18,720 bases of DNA, from assembly GCA_002311285.1 (NCBI GenBank), contig DBZU01000048.1, forward strand, positions 1 through 18,720, written 5' to 3'. Each line of letters starts with the position of its first letter. The stretch's first letter is position 1. Under the pieces are notes generated by a model. The model searched no databases and had not been told where the DNA came from. It saw nothing but the letters and a program-made list of their open reading frames with translations. Made by a program: the position numbers and the translations under genes. Below are positions 8,472-16,803 of the stretch, in pieces. Origin of the DNA: Dehalococcoidia bacterium UBA1152. GTDB taxonomy: Bacteria > Chloroflexota > Dehalococcoidia > Lucifugimonadales > UBA2962.

Positions 8472-9224
8472 ATGAAACTAAAAAATAAAGTAATTATTGT
8501 CACCGGGGGTGTTCGCGACATTGGACGTGCAGTCTCACTGGAACTAGCCGCGCAGGGCGCTAAACTTGCCATTAATTACTTTGGTAGCGAAGATCAGGCA
8601 GAAACTTTACGTCAACAGTTCGCAACTGACGGGGTAAAAGCTGTTATTGCCAAGGGTGACATGACCAAGTCTGCCGATGTGGAATCTCTGGTTATGCAAG
8701 CTACTAGTGCCTATGGACAGAAAGTTGATGGTTTAGTTAATGTTACAGGTGGAATGGTGCAACGCAAAACGTTAAATGAAATGGATGAGGAGTTTTTGGA
8801 CCTTGTTATGAAGCTAAATTTTAATTCCACATTCTTGACTGTTAAGGCAGTCGTACCATTTATGACTAAAGGTGCTTCGATTGTGAATTTTGCTTCTCAA
8901 GCTGGGCGTGACGGCGGCGGCCCTGGTGCAGTAGCCTATGCTGCATCAAAAGGAGCGGTGATGACCTTCACGCGCTCTATGGCTAAAGAGCTTGGTCCTC
9001 GTGGGGTTCGTGTAAACTCACTGTGTGTGGGCATGGTCAGTACCACATTCCATGACACCTTTAGTAAAGATGTGGTACGAAAAAATGTAGCCAATTCTAC
9101 TCCATTAAAGCGTGAGGGAAATCCTCAAGAAGTGGCAACCACTGTGAGCTTTTTGCTTTCTGAGGAAGCCTCATTTTTAACAGGCCTTAATCTGGATGTA
9201 AACGGCGGATTGCTGTTTTCATAA
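8472..9224 (+). CDS. SDR family oxidoreductase, probable DEH reductase
   Basis: Classical short-chain dehydrogenase of 250 residues, cytoplasmic. In this setting it most likely reduces 4-deoxy-L-erythro-5-hexoseulose uronate (DEH) to 2-keto-3-deoxygluconate with NAD(P)H, the step between KdgF/lyase products and KdgK. The cofactor loop reads TGGVRDIG at residues 11-18; Asp16 replaces the usual second Gly of TGxxxGxG, a variant I associate with SDRs of alginate loci. The catalytic residues are Ser142 (NFASQAG), Tyr156 and Lys160 (YAASK). The Ser-Tyr spacing is 14, one more than in FabG, because of the GRDGGGPG insert. It ends with the typical SFLTGLNLDVNGG. AAGGAAAA lies about 12 bases before the ATG. 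An alternative is a generic 3-oxoacyl-ACP-reductase-like SDR; the substrate is inferred from context only. Confidence 0.82.
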   Translation: MKLKNKVIIVTGGVRDIGRAVSLELAAQGAKLAINYFGSEDQAETLRQQFATDGVKAVIAKGDMTKSADVESLVMQATSAYGQKVDGLVNVTGGMVQRKTLNEMDEEFLDLVMKLNFNSTFLTVKAVVPFMTKGASIVNFASQAGRDGGGPGAVAYAASKGAVMTFTRSMAKELGPRGVRVNSLCVGMVSTTFHDTFSKDVVRKNVANSTPLKREGNPQEVATTVSFLLSEEASFLTGLNLDVNGGLLFS

Positions 9225-9251
9225 AAGGGCATTATATTCAAGGTTTCTAAG

Positions 9252-9269
9252 CAAGCCTAAAGTGGCTTG
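9252..9269. other. Short hairpin between convergent genes
   Basis: CAAGCC (9252-9257) and GGCTTG (9264-9269) form a 6-bp stem with a 6-base loop in the 74-bp gap between the convergent reductase and regulator genes. No T-run follows on either strand, so it is at best a weak terminator. Confidence 0.25.
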
Positions 9270-9298
9270 ATGAAAGCATTAAATTTGTAAGTGCGAGG

Positions 9299-10042
9299 CT
9301 AACTCGTGATCGCGAATCGTTTACGCATGTTCGATACCTTAAGTTTCGCTGCATCCACTGCTTCTTTTTCGGACTCAGCATGCATCGCTTCGAGCAGTTC
9401 AGAGAAATGGCTGCGCATTGTATTGCGTGCAGACTTGGCATCTCCGGCTGCAATAGCGTCATAAATAGCAACATGATCTGCGATCCTAGCGTGTTTATCT
9501 TCTTCAGCGCAAACAGCTTGACGGGCTTTACTTATATGACTTAGATTCTCTTGTATGTCCCACAGAAAAGAAATTTGTTTGGCAATTACTCTATTGTGGG
9601 TTGCTTGGGCGATTAGTGTATGAAATTGTCTGTCTGCTCCAGATGATGATGTATCTATTACATCTTCCAACTCTATTTTTCGTAATGCTTTTTCCAATTC
9701 TTCCAGTTCATCTTGCTTGATCATTCTGGCTGCTAGTGCGACGGCTTCGCCTTCTAAAAGTACACGCGCTTCGAGCAACTCAAACGCACTAATTTCACGC
9801 CCGAAGTTATCGTTAATCAGATTGTTTCCGAGCACATAAGCGCCGGATCCACCTTTAACTGAAACTTCTTCTTTTGCCGCTAGAGCAATAATGGCTTCCC
9901 TTATGGTGGGGCGACTAACTCCATAGCGTTCTGCAAGTTCGCGTTCAGTAGGTAAGCGACTGCCAACCGGGAATTCACCTTCTCTTATGAGGGCCGAAAT
10001 CTTTTTGAATATTGTAATATACAATCTCTCTTTGCTTGACAT
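9299..10042 (-). CDS. FadR/GntR family transcriptional regulator of the alginate locus
   Basis: DNA-binding regulator of 247 residues. Residues about 5-70 form the GntR winged helix-turn-helix (EGEFPVGSRLPTERELAERY, then GVSRPTIREAIIALAAK), ending in a wing (GGSGAYVL). Residues about 83-225 form an all-helical FCD ligand domain (SAFELLEARVLLEGEAVALA, DRQFHTLIAQATHNRVI, MRSHFSELLEAMHAE), whose Asp/His residues usually bind a metal and a carboxylate effector. The start is ATG 10042 with AGGT about 8 bases upstream. It faces the lyase operon across a shared control region, the typical position for a repressor relieved by an alginate breakdown product such as DEH or KDG (inference). The palindromes at 10100-10120 and 10279-10291 lie in that region, so it probably controls itself and the lyases. 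Its coding sequence is convergent with the reductase gene. Confidence 0.9.
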   Translation of the reverse strand: MSSKERLYITIFKKISALIREGEFPVGSRLPTERELAERYGVSRPTIREAIIALAAKEEVSVKGGSGAYVLGNNLINDNFGREISAFELLEARVLLEGEAVALAARMIKQDELEELEKALRKIELEDVIDTSSSGADRQFHTLIAQATHNRVIAKQISFLWDIQENLSHISKARQAVCAEEDKHARIADHVAIYDAIAAGDAKSARNTMRSHFSELLEAMHAESEKEAVDAAKLKVSNMRKRFAITS

Positions 10043-10099
10043 TTTGGTACCTGTTCAATAGTTACTTTTTTAAGTTATCATAATAACATTCACATTCAA

Positions 10100-10120
10100 A
10101 TAAATTGTAATACAATTTAT
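10100..10120. promoter_or_regulatory. 21-bp perfect palindrome, candidate operator
   Basis: Ten-base arms (ATAAATTGTA and its exact complement) flank a single central A, 58 bp upstream of the regulator start. The core reads TTGT-AAT-ACAA, which shares the GT-N3-AC spacing of FadR-subfamily operators and of the site at 5307-5321. An autoregulatory site is the simplest reading. Confidence 0.6.
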
Positions 10121-10278
10121 CCCAACCTAAATTAATTTTAATGTTTTTTTACGTTTCTAATACCTCGTTAAAAGTTTATTGTGATCTAAATTCAGCACTT
10201 ATATAAGTAAAATTAAGCTTTAGCAGTATCAAATTGCTTTATCAATTGAGTCTCTATTTACTTTTTTTGTATTGTGAA

Positions 10279-10291
10279 TTGGTATTACAAA
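10279..10291. promoter_or_regulatory. Second operator-like site in the regulator/lyase region
   Basis: TTGGTATTACAAA differs at one position from the TTGGT-N3-ACCAA pattern of the receptor-side palindrome and keeps the GT-N3-AC core. It lies between the regulator and the lyase operon. It is weaker than the other two because it is not a perfect palindrome. Confidence 0.35.
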
Positions 10292-10408
10292 ACTTATAAT
10301 TGATAAGCATTTATAGCATTATTGGTAAGACATTTTGTAATTTGATTTACTGTTTTTTTGAGTTCCACTGATATGCTCAGGGGGGAAAATTTTCATTTTT
10401 GATGTAGA

Positions 10409-10458
10409 TAGAAAAAATTCAAAAGTGAGTGATTAGAAAAAATTCAAAAGTGAGTGAT
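10409..10458. repeat. Perfect 25-bp tandem direct repeat
   Basis: Two adjacent identical 25-base units span 10409-10433 and 10434-10458. Each begins TAGAAAAAATTC and ends AAAAGTGAGTGAT. They lie about 100 bp upstream of the PL6 lyase start, in the likely promoter or 5' leader. They could be a doubled binding site or a recent slippage duplication. Confidence 0.9.
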
Positions 10459-10560
10459 GCGTATTCTACAAGAGAATATTTTTACCTTAAAAAAATCCTG
10501 TTATATGGGTTTCACCTTAAGTGTAATTAATTGATTGTTTTAACAGACAATATATTCAGA

Positions 10561-12828
10561 ATGCTAAATAAAAATATAACTAAGAACTTCGGTCAAATTT
10601 TAGCTGTGATTTGCGTATGTTTTTTAGTTCATAACCTTAATGCATCTGAGTACGTAGTAAACGATAAAGCTGGTTATGCCGAGGCTGTGGCTAAACTGAA
10701 TCCAGGGGATAGGATTGTTTTGCAAAACGGTGTTTGGTCTGATTTCGAGATGGTATTTGAAGGTCGTGGGACTAGTGAGAATCCGATCACGTTAATGGCA
10801 GAAACCAAGGGCAAGGTAATCCTTAGTGGTCAATCGAATTTAAGATTGGCTGGAGAGCATTTAGTCGTTTCGGGTTTAGTATTTAAGGGTGGTTATACAC
10901 CAACCAGCTCAGTAATATCTTTTAGAAAAAACAAAGATGCTTTGGCAAATAATTCACGTGTGACCGAAACTGTTATCCATAACTTTAGTAATCCAGAACG
11001 GTTTGAAAATGATAGCTGGGTTACGATGTATGGTAAACATAATCGTTTTGATCATAACCATTTAGAAGGCAAGAGTAATAAAGGCGTGACAATGGCAGTG
11101 CGCCTGAACACCGAAGCTAGTCAGCAGAACTATCATAGAATTGACCATAACTACTTTGGTCCTCGTCAAATACTAGGCTCTAACGGTGGAGAAACATTGC
11201 GCATTGGTACAAGCCATTATTCTCTCACTAATTCTTTTACCGTAGTTGAAAACAATTACTTTGATCGTTGCGATGGCGAGCTTGAGATTATCTCTAATAA
11301 ATCCGGTCACAATAAGTATCTTGGTAATGTGTTTTATCAGTCACGTGGAACATTGACCATGCGTCATGGAAATAACACCTTAGTAGAAAACAATCTTTTC
11401 TTTGGAAACGGCATGGATCACACGGGAGGAATCCGATTGATAAATAAACGCCAGACCATCCGCAACAATTATATGGAAGGCTTGACTGGTTATCGCTTCG
11501 GCGGAGCGCTAGTTGTAATGAACGGTGTACCTAACTCTAAGATCAACCGTTACCATCAAGTGGAAGACTCGATCATTGAAAATAACTCACTGATCAATTC
11601 TGACCATATTCAGTTAGCCGCTGGAAGTGACTTAGAACGTTCAGCGGTTCCGCTTAGGACGTCTTTTAAAAACAACCTGATTTACAACCATGATAGACGC
11701 GATCCTTTCACTATCTATGATGATATTAGTGGTATTTCGTTTGAAGGAAACGTCATTAATGACGTAAGGAATTTACAGATTAAACAAGGCTTTTCGAATA
11801 AAAAAATTAGCTTAAAGCGAGCGCAAAATAATTTGATGTATCCAAATTTTGTTGGTGTTGGAGTTGTCCAAGATCTTAAACCAATAACAAAAAATCAGGT
11901 GGGCGTCAGTTGGTACCCCAAGCCTGATGTAATGGCAACGTTTGACCGGGGTAAAACGATTTTAGTAGAACCAGGCTTAGATACGATTACTGTTGCGTTA
12001 AACTCTGCTGCAGATAGTGATGTGCTGAGTTTGGCCGATGGTAACTATACGATTTCTAGAGTGTTGAATCTTGACAAAGCCATCACAATTAAAGCCAAGT
12101 CTAGATCCCCAAACGTGACTATGGTCTTTGAGCGTGGGGCATTGTTTGAGATTCAACATGGCGGAAGTTTAAAGATAAGTGGCTTGAAAATTAGTGGTAG
12201 CGAGTCTCCAGATAGTGCTGGCAACAGTGTTATTCGAACGCAGCGTCGATCAATGCTGTCCAATTATCAATTAATAGTTGAAAACTCCGAGATCGTTGAT
12301 TTAAACGTAAATCATTCATTTAGTTTTTTGAACGTCGCCAAGGGAACTTTTGCTGACCTCATTAAGATTAGTAATTCAAAATTCAAGAACATCACAGGCT
12401 CTATTTTGAGTTTGGATAAAGAAAGTGATGACTATGGAATCTATAATGCCGAATACGTAATCATACGGAATTCTATTTTCGAATCTGTGGAGGGCGATTT
12501 GGTCGACTTCTACAGAGGCGGGACGGATGAAAGCACTTTTGGTCCCCATTTTGAATTAAGCAACTCTTATATAAGGCAAGTAGGGTTTGGGGAACGCAAT
12601 AAATCCCAAAGTTCTATTTTTCTGCACGGCGTCCAAGTAAGCGATATTCAAAATAATAGATTTGTTGCAAGCTCAGCTATTAAGGTTTTTCACACTGTTG
12701 GCGAACCAGTGACAAAGATAACTAATAATCAATTCATAGATACGCCGAAAATAGCAGTCAGGGAACTGAATAGTGATAAGCAGAATACCGCATTATTATC
12801 CGGAAATGATTACAGGCAGGAGGAATAA
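10561..12828 (+). CDS. Polysaccharide lyase family 6 alginate lyase
   Basis: Secreted alginate lyase of about 755 residues, cutting glycosidic bonds by beta-elimination. The signal peptide is about residues 1-27 (MLNKNITKNFGQ, hydrophobic core ILAVICVCFLV, cleavage near LNA/SE). The first right-handed beta-helix (about 28-430) carries the PL6 active site. Numbered from ATG 10561, the catalytic pair is Lys247 (ISNKSGHN) and Arg268 (LTMRHGN), with calcium ligands Asn208, Glu240 and Glu242 (DGELEI). Their spacing matches AlyGC (N181, E213, E215, K220, R241). A second beta-helix domain (about 460-750) makes it the long, two-domain form, in which exo-action on poly-guluronate is known. ATG 10561 is preferred over TTG 10531 because it gives a clean signal peptide; neither has a strong ribosome site. 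Three bases separate it from the PL17 gene, so they form one operon. Confidence 0.93.
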   Translation: MLNKNITKNFGQILAVICVCFLVHNLNASEYVVNDKAGYAEAVAKLNPGDRIVLQNGVWSDFEMVFEGRGTSENPITLMAETKGKVILSGQSNLRLAGEHLVVSGLVFKGGYTPTSSVISFRKNKDALANNSRVTETVIHNFSNPERFENDSWVTMYGKHNRFDHNHLEGKSNKGVTMAVRLNTEASQQNYHRIDHNYFGPRQILGSNGGETLRIGTSHYSLTNSFTVVENNYFDRCDGELEIISNKSGHNKYLGNVFYQSRGTLTMRHGNNTLVENNLFFGNGMDHTGGIRLINKRQTIRNNYMEGLTGYRFGGALVVMNGVPNSKINRYHQVEDSIIENNSLINSDHIQLAAGSDLERSAVPLRTSFKNNLIYNHDRRDPFTIYDDISGISFEGNVINDVRNLQIKQGFSNKKISLKRAQNNLMYPNFVGVGVVQDLKPITKNQVGVSWYPKPDVMATFDRGKTILVEPGLDTITVALNSAADSDVLSLADGNYTISRVLNLDKAITIKAKSRSPNVTMVFERGALFEIQHGGSLKISGLKISGSESPDSAGNSVIRTQRRSMLSNYQLIVENSEIVDLNVNHSFSFLNVAKGTFADLIKISNSKFKNITGSILSLDKESDDYGIYNAEYVIIRNSIFESVEGDLVDFYRGGTDESTFGPHFELSNSYIRQVGFGERNKSQSSIFLHGVQVSDIQNNRFVASSAIKVFHTVGEPVTKITNNQFIDTPKIAVRELNSDKQNTALLSGNDYRQEE

Positions 12829-12831
12829 AGG

Positions 12832-15039
12832 ATGTTAAGTCTCACCAGGCATTCGATGTTACAAATAATAGCGCTTATCTTTTTTGTGTTCGTTGGAGCA
12901 GTGAACGCAAAGTGGAATGATGCACATCCCAATTTGACTGTTACGCAAAAGGACATCGCTACTATCTTAATTCAAATTGACCAAGTACCCAGAGCCCAAG
13001 AGGCGCTCAAACAATTAATTAAAAAAGTTGACGCGATAATGACACAGCCCATTGACGTGCCTTTACCTAAGGATGCTGGAGGCGGTTATACGCATGAACA
13101 ACATAAACGTAATTACAAATCACTTTATGAAGCATCCTTACTATTTCAAGTGACGAAAGATTCCCGATATTTAGCGTACGCTACCCGTATGTTACTTAGC
13201 TACACTGAGCTTTACCCCAGTCTTGGAAAGCATCCTAAACATAAAGAGCAAACGCCAGGTAAGTTGTTTTGGCAAAGCCTTAATGAAGCTATGTGGTTGG
13301 TGTATACCATTCAAGCCTATGACATGATTGTTTCGTCTTTGAATCACGAGGATCGGCTGACGATAGAAAACAACTTGCTACGCCCAGTGGCTGACTATTT
13401 GTCAGTTGGGCAACCACAAACGTTCAACAAAATTCACAACCATGGAACATGGGCCGTTGCTGCAGTAGGTATGACCGGGTATGTATTGCAAGATGAAAAT
13501 CTTGTTCAACAGGCTCTCTACGGACTGGATAAATCTGGAGACGCGGGATTTCTTAAGCAAATTGACGAGTTGTTCTCACCTGATGGTTATTATGCTGAGG
13601 GGCCTTATTATCAGCGTTTTGCATTGATGCCATTTATGCTATTCGCTAAGGCGATTCAGGTCAATGATCCTGATTTAGAGATATTTGAATACCGAGATCA
13701 AGTGCTTTTAAAGGCGATACGTACAGCGGTACAACTCAGTTATAACAACCTTTTTTTTGGAATCAACGACGCGATTAAAGACAAAGGTGTAGATACAATT
13801 GAGCTTGTTCACGCCATTGCTATTGCCTATGAAATCACTGAAGATCCTAGTTTACTTGCAGTCGCTCATGAACAAAATCAAGTATTGTTAACCGGTTATG
13901 GTTTCAAAGTTGCCAGCGCTTTGACAAAAGGCTTGGAACAACCATTTCAGTTTAAATCTATGCAACTACGCGACGGTCAAAATGGCGACCAAGGAGCATT
14001 AACTATTTTCCGCAATGGTATTGATAATGGTCATCAGGCACTGGTGATGAAAAATACATCACACGGCTTTAATCATGGGCATTTTGATAAATTACACTGG
14101 CTCTATTTTGATAATGATCACGAAATTATCAGTGACTATGGCGCCGCTCGTTTTTTAAATATAGAAGCTAAATATGGCGGCCATTACTTGCCTGAAAACA
14201 ACGCTTGGGCGAAACAAACTATCGCGCATAACACGGTAGTGGTTGATAAACAAAGTCACTTCAACGGCGATTGGCAACGATCACAGAAATCAGCGCCTAA
14301 CATTTTATTTTTTGATGTGTCTGCTGATATGAAAATTTCATCTGCTTCGATAGCAGAAGCCTATAAAGGGACAAAATTAAGGCGAACAATGGGAATGTTG
14401 ACGCTCGAAAGCTTAGAGCATCCATTGATCATCGATGTATTCAATATCAAAAGTAATGCCACGCACCACTATGACCTGCCATTGCATTATCAGGGACATC
14501 TAATCTCGTACACGGTTCCGTTAAAACCCAATACCAAAACCCTAAAGCCACTTGGTGATAGTAACGGCTATCAATTTTTATGGGATCAAGGACATGCGAA
14601 ACTCGAGTCTTCAATGTATCAAGTGACGTGGTTAAAAGAAAATCGATTTTATACCTATAGCGTTTTAGGCGGTGATGATCAACAGATGATATTCGCGCAG
14701 TTGGGCGCGAATGATCCAAATTTTAATCTGCGTAGCGAGAGCTTACTTATTCATAGAGTTGAATCTGCTAAAGATCACACTTTTGTCTCTGTTCTAGAAA
14801 CACACGGCGAATATAACGGCACCTCTGAATACACCAACAACGCGACAAGTAGCCTTGTCAGCTTGAGAGGCAGCACATTTGATGAGATTGACATTGTGAC
14901 TGTTGAACTTGTTGGTGGTGTCAGTTACAGCTTGGCTCTTGCCTACGATGGTGATCAACATACGCCACATAAGATAACGCACAATGGTCGAACACTTGAG
15001 TGGATTGGTCATCATGCTCTTATTAACAACAAAGAATGA
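12832..15039 (+). CDS. PL17 oligoalginate lyase (exo-type)
   Basis: Exo-acting oligoalginate lyase of 735 residues that releases unsaturated monouronate, which turns into DEH. It is nearly the same length as Alg17C of Saccharophagus degradans. The signal peptide is residues 1-26 (MLQIIALIFFVFVGAVNA, cleavage before KW); no lipobox Cys is seen. The N-terminal (alpha/alpha) toroid holds Asn203-His204 (IHNHGTW) and Tyr260 (AEGPYYQ). The C-terminal heparinase II/III-like beta-sheet domain holds His415, His417, Asp435, Tyr452 (GGHYLP) and His466 (IAHNTVV). Each lies two residues beyond the corresponding catalytic or zinc-binding residue of Alg17C as I recall it, so the site is intact. The start is ATG 12832, with AGGAGGAA at 12818-12825, the best ribosome site in the operon. 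It probably acts in the periplasm on oligomers from PL6. Confidence 0.95.
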   Translation: MLSLTRHSMLQIIALIFFVFVGAVNAKWNDAHPNLTVTQKDIATILIQIDQVPRAQEALKQLIKKVDAIMTQPIDVPLPKDAGGGYTHEQHKRNYKSLYEASLLFQVTKDSRYLAYATRMLLSYTELYPSLGKHPKHKEQTPGKLFWQSLNEAMWLVYTIQAYDMIVSSLNHEDRLTIENNLLRPVADYLSVGQPQTFNKIHNHGTWAVAAVGMTGYVLQDENLVQQALYGLDKSGDAGFLKQIDELFSPDGYYAEGPYYQRFALMPFMLFAKAIQVNDPDLEIFEYRDQVLLKAIRTAVQLSYNNLFFGINDAIKDKGVDTIELVHAIAIAYEITEDPSLLAVAHEQNQVLLTGYGFKVASALTKGLEQPFQFKSMQLRDGQNGDQGALTIFRNGIDNGHQALVMKNTSHGFNHGHFDKLHWLYFDNDHEIISDYGAARFLNIEAKYGGHYLPENNAWAKQTIAHNTVVVDKQSHFNGDWQRSQKSAPNILFFDVSADMKISSASIAEAYKGTKLRRTMGMLTLESLEHPLIIDVFNIKSNATHHYDLPLHYQGHLISYTVPLKPNTKTLKPLGDSNGYQFLWDQGHAKLESSMYQVTWLKENRFYTYSVLGGDDQQMIFAQLGANDPNFNLRSESLLIHRVESAKDHTFVSVLETHGEYNGTSEYTNNATSSLVSLRGSTFDEIDIVTVELVGGVSYSLALAYDGDQHTPHKITHNGRTLEWIGHHALINNKE

Positions 15040-15057
15040 AATTCGGGAATTATTGAT

Positions 15058-15405
15058 ATGACTAAACAAAGCCCTCCATTTGTAACTGCAGATCCAAGTT
15101 TGATCGAGCAGGCTGACGACGGAATCAAGCGCCAAGTCTTGGGATATGGTCCAGACTTGATGGCGGTCAAAGTCTGGTTTGAAGAAGGCGCTGTTGGCTA
15201 TCAACATGAGCATTCACATACTCAAGTAAGTTATGTAGAGAGTGGTGAATTCGAAGTAACTATTGATGGACAAACTCAGATATTAGGGCCGGGTGACTCT
15301 TTTTACGTAGTATCTAACAAGTTACATGGTGCAGTGTGTAAAAAAGCTGGCGTGTTGATAGATATTTTTAGTCCACAACGAGAAGACTTTTTAACACGAG
15401 AATAA
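15058..15405 (+). CDS. kdgF: KdgF-type cupin, unsaturated uronate ring-opening enzyme
   Basis: Single-domain cupin of 115 residues without a signal peptide, so cytoplasmic. KdgF enzymes speed the conversion of 4,5-unsaturated monouronates from alginate or pectin into linear keto sugars (DEH for alginate). Metal ligands are His50, His52, Gln56 (HEHSHTQ) and His90 (NKLHGA). The active-site residues reported for KdgF, Asp102, Phe104 and Arg108, fall in LIDIFSPQRED. Length and the two cupin motifs match known KdgF proteins (about 110 residues). It lies 18 bp after PL17 and 2 bp before the MFS gene, an arrangement seen in other alginate loci. The ribosome site is weak (CGGGA about 9 bases before ATG). 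Confidence 0.9.
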   Translation: MTKQSPPFVTADPSLIEQADDGIKRQVLGYGPDLMAVKVWFEEGAVGYQHEHSHTQVSYVESGEFEVTIDGQTQILGPGDSFYVVSNKLHGAVCKKAGVLIDIFSPQREDFLTRE

Positions 15406-15407
15406 TA

Positions 15408-16712
15408 ATGCAAATAAAAAACTTACGCTGGTGGGTCATTGCTCTGATAGCTCTTGCAACAATTATTAATTACATTGATCGGCAGTCTCTTGGTGTCCTC
15501 TGGCCTGACATTGCGAATGATTTATACCCTAATAAAAGTGATAATGAGCGCAAGGAAATCTACGCATTAATCTCAGTTGTGTTTGTGTTTTCATATGCAT
15601 TTGGACAAGCAATATTCGGCAAAATATTTGATTGGATTGGAACACGAATCGGTTTTGCTTTGTCAATCGGTTTATGGTCTATAGCAACTGTCATGCATGC
15701 GTTTGCCAGAGGAATTTTGAGTTTTGCGATTTTTCGTTCAATTTTGGGTGTAGCAGAAGCGGGGAATTGGCCAGGGGCGACCAAAGGAAATGAAGAATGG
15801 TTTCCTACAAAGGAACGAGCACTGGCACAAGGTATTTTTAATTCTGGTGCGGCAATAGGGGGAATCATCTCAATACCGCTAATTGCGTTTTTAACTATTT
15901 ATTTCAGCTGGAAAATGATCTTCGTTATCATTGGTTTAACTGGCTTGTTATGGCTGATCCCATGGTTAGTGCTAGTAAAATCTCCACCGAAATCTCATCC
16001 GTGGATTACCGAAGAGGAGCGTGAGTATATTTTGAGTGGTCAGAGAAATCGGGATCTAGATAGCGATGATGAATATGATGAAGGATATAACCCTTCGACA
16101 GCTCAACTATTGTCTCACAAGCAAAGCTGGGGAGTAATTGTTGCATCTGCGGCGATTGATCCCATTTGGTGGCTGTTTGTTTTCTGGATCCCAATTTACC
16201 TTTCAGAGGTCTATGGGATGGATGTAAAAACTATCGGCATCTATGGTTGGGTACCGTATGTAGGTGCGATGCTAGGTGCATGGTTTGGCGGTTTACTGGC
16301 ACAGAATAGACTAAAGTCCGGTTGGACAGTTAATAAAACACGCAAGGTCATCATAACCCTTGGTTGTTTGATTATGTTGCCTACTTTACTAGCAATGTCC
16401 AATCCAGGCGCTCCAATAAACGCTGTAATTTTGATGGCGGTAATTTTATTTGGGTTTCAAACAGCAATTGGTAATATTCAAACACTGCCAAGTGATTTAT
16501 TTGGTGGTAAGACGATTGGCACGCTTGCAGGATTCTCTGGAATGGCAGCCAAGTTGGGCGCGGCGGCATTGACTGCCCTAGTTCCCTGGCTTACATCAGG
16601 TGGGAATTATACGCCGGTCTTCGTTATTGGAGCTGCTTTAGCGGTGATCGCTATGCTCAGCATTTGGATTTTATGTCCAACGATTGAACCAATGAAACCC
16701 AAGAACCAATGA
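15408..16712 (+). CDS. MFS transporter, hexuronate/DEH importer (anion:cation symporter type)
   Basis: Inner-membrane major facilitator of 434 residues with 12 predicted helices and a hydrophilic central loop (about 200-230, rich in Asp/Glu: NRDLDSDDEYDEGYNPS). The start (WWVIALIALATIINYIDRQS) and the segment AEAGNWPGATKGNEEWFPTK, with ERALAQGIFNSGAAIGG after it, are hallmarks of the ACS family that includes ExuT hexuronate transporters. In alginate loci such proteins carry unsaturated monouronate or DEH from periplasm to cytoplasm. That is the likely role here, since it lies between kdgF and kdgK. The start codon follows the kdgF stop by two bases, so translation is probably coupled. Substrate assignment is by context. 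Confidence 0.9.
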   Translation: MQIKNLRWWVIALIALATIINYIDRQSLGVLWPDIANDLYPNKSDNERKEIYALISVVFVFSYAFGQAIFGKIFDWIGTRIGFALSIGLWSIATVMHAFARGILSFAIFRSILGVAEAGNWPGATKGNEEWFPTKERALAQGIFNSGAAIGGIISIPLIAFLTIYFSWKMIFVIIGLTGLLWLIPWLVLVKSPPKSHPWITEEEREYILSGQRNRDLDSDDEYDEGYNPSTAQLLSHKQSWGVIVASAAIDPIWWLFVFWIPIYLSEVYGMDVKTIGIYGWVPYVGAMLGAWFGGLLAQNRLKSGWTVNKTRKVIITLGCLIMLPTLLAMSNPGAPINAVILMAVILFGFQTAIGNIQTLPSDLFGGKTIGTLAGFSGMAAKLGAAALTALVPWLTSGGNYTPVFVIGAALAVIAMLSIWILCPTIEPMKPKNQ

Positions 16713-16755
16713 ACAATAACTTTCAATTAAATAATAATGTAGTGAGGTAATATAA

Positions 16756-16800
16756 ATGTTGAATTGGAATAGTGAGCTGCAGCAAGATAAAGTTGAGTAG
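16756..16800 (+). CDS. 14-residue upstream ORF in frame with kdgK
   Basis: A tiny ORF (MLNWNSELQQDKVE) starts at ATG 16756 after a plausible GAGG about 9 bases upstream. It stops with TAG at 16798-16800. It is in the same frame as kdgK, whose ATG lies three bases after the stop, while kdgK itself has only a poor ribosome site. It may serve translational coupling, be a leader peptide, or be what remains of an older N-terminal extension interrupted by a nonsense codon. I do not recognise the peptide. Confidence 0.35.
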   Translation: MLNWNSELQQDKVE

Positions 16801-16803
16801 ATC

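Larger units (their letters stand above)
10043..10560. other. Regulator / lyase operon intergenic region
   Basis: About 0.5 kb of very AT-rich sequence without a supported gene. It holds a perfect 21-bp palindrome (10100-10120), a second operator-like site (10279-10291), a perfect 25-bp tandem duplication (10409-10458) and a small hairpin, TATTCT/AGAATA at 10462-10478, followed by five T. The lyase promoter is probably in 10400-10540; TATATG at 10502 is a possible -10, but no convincing -35 is visible. Confidence 0.5.

Noticed and set aside
10011..10025. Another palindrome, ATTGTA-ATA-TACAAT, inside the regulator's 5' coding region
   Set aside because: Its half-sites are two bases further apart than in the other candidate operators and it lies in coding sequence, so it does not fit the same site model.
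14794..15213. 139-residue minus-strand frame opposite PL17 and kdgF
   Set aside because: It overlaps two well-supported genes with intact catalytic residues and encodes no recognisable domain.
16756..16800. Peptide MLNWNSELQQDKVE as a remnant of a second aldolase or another known protein
   Set aside because: It is too short for homology and I recognise no family; kept only as an upstream ORF.
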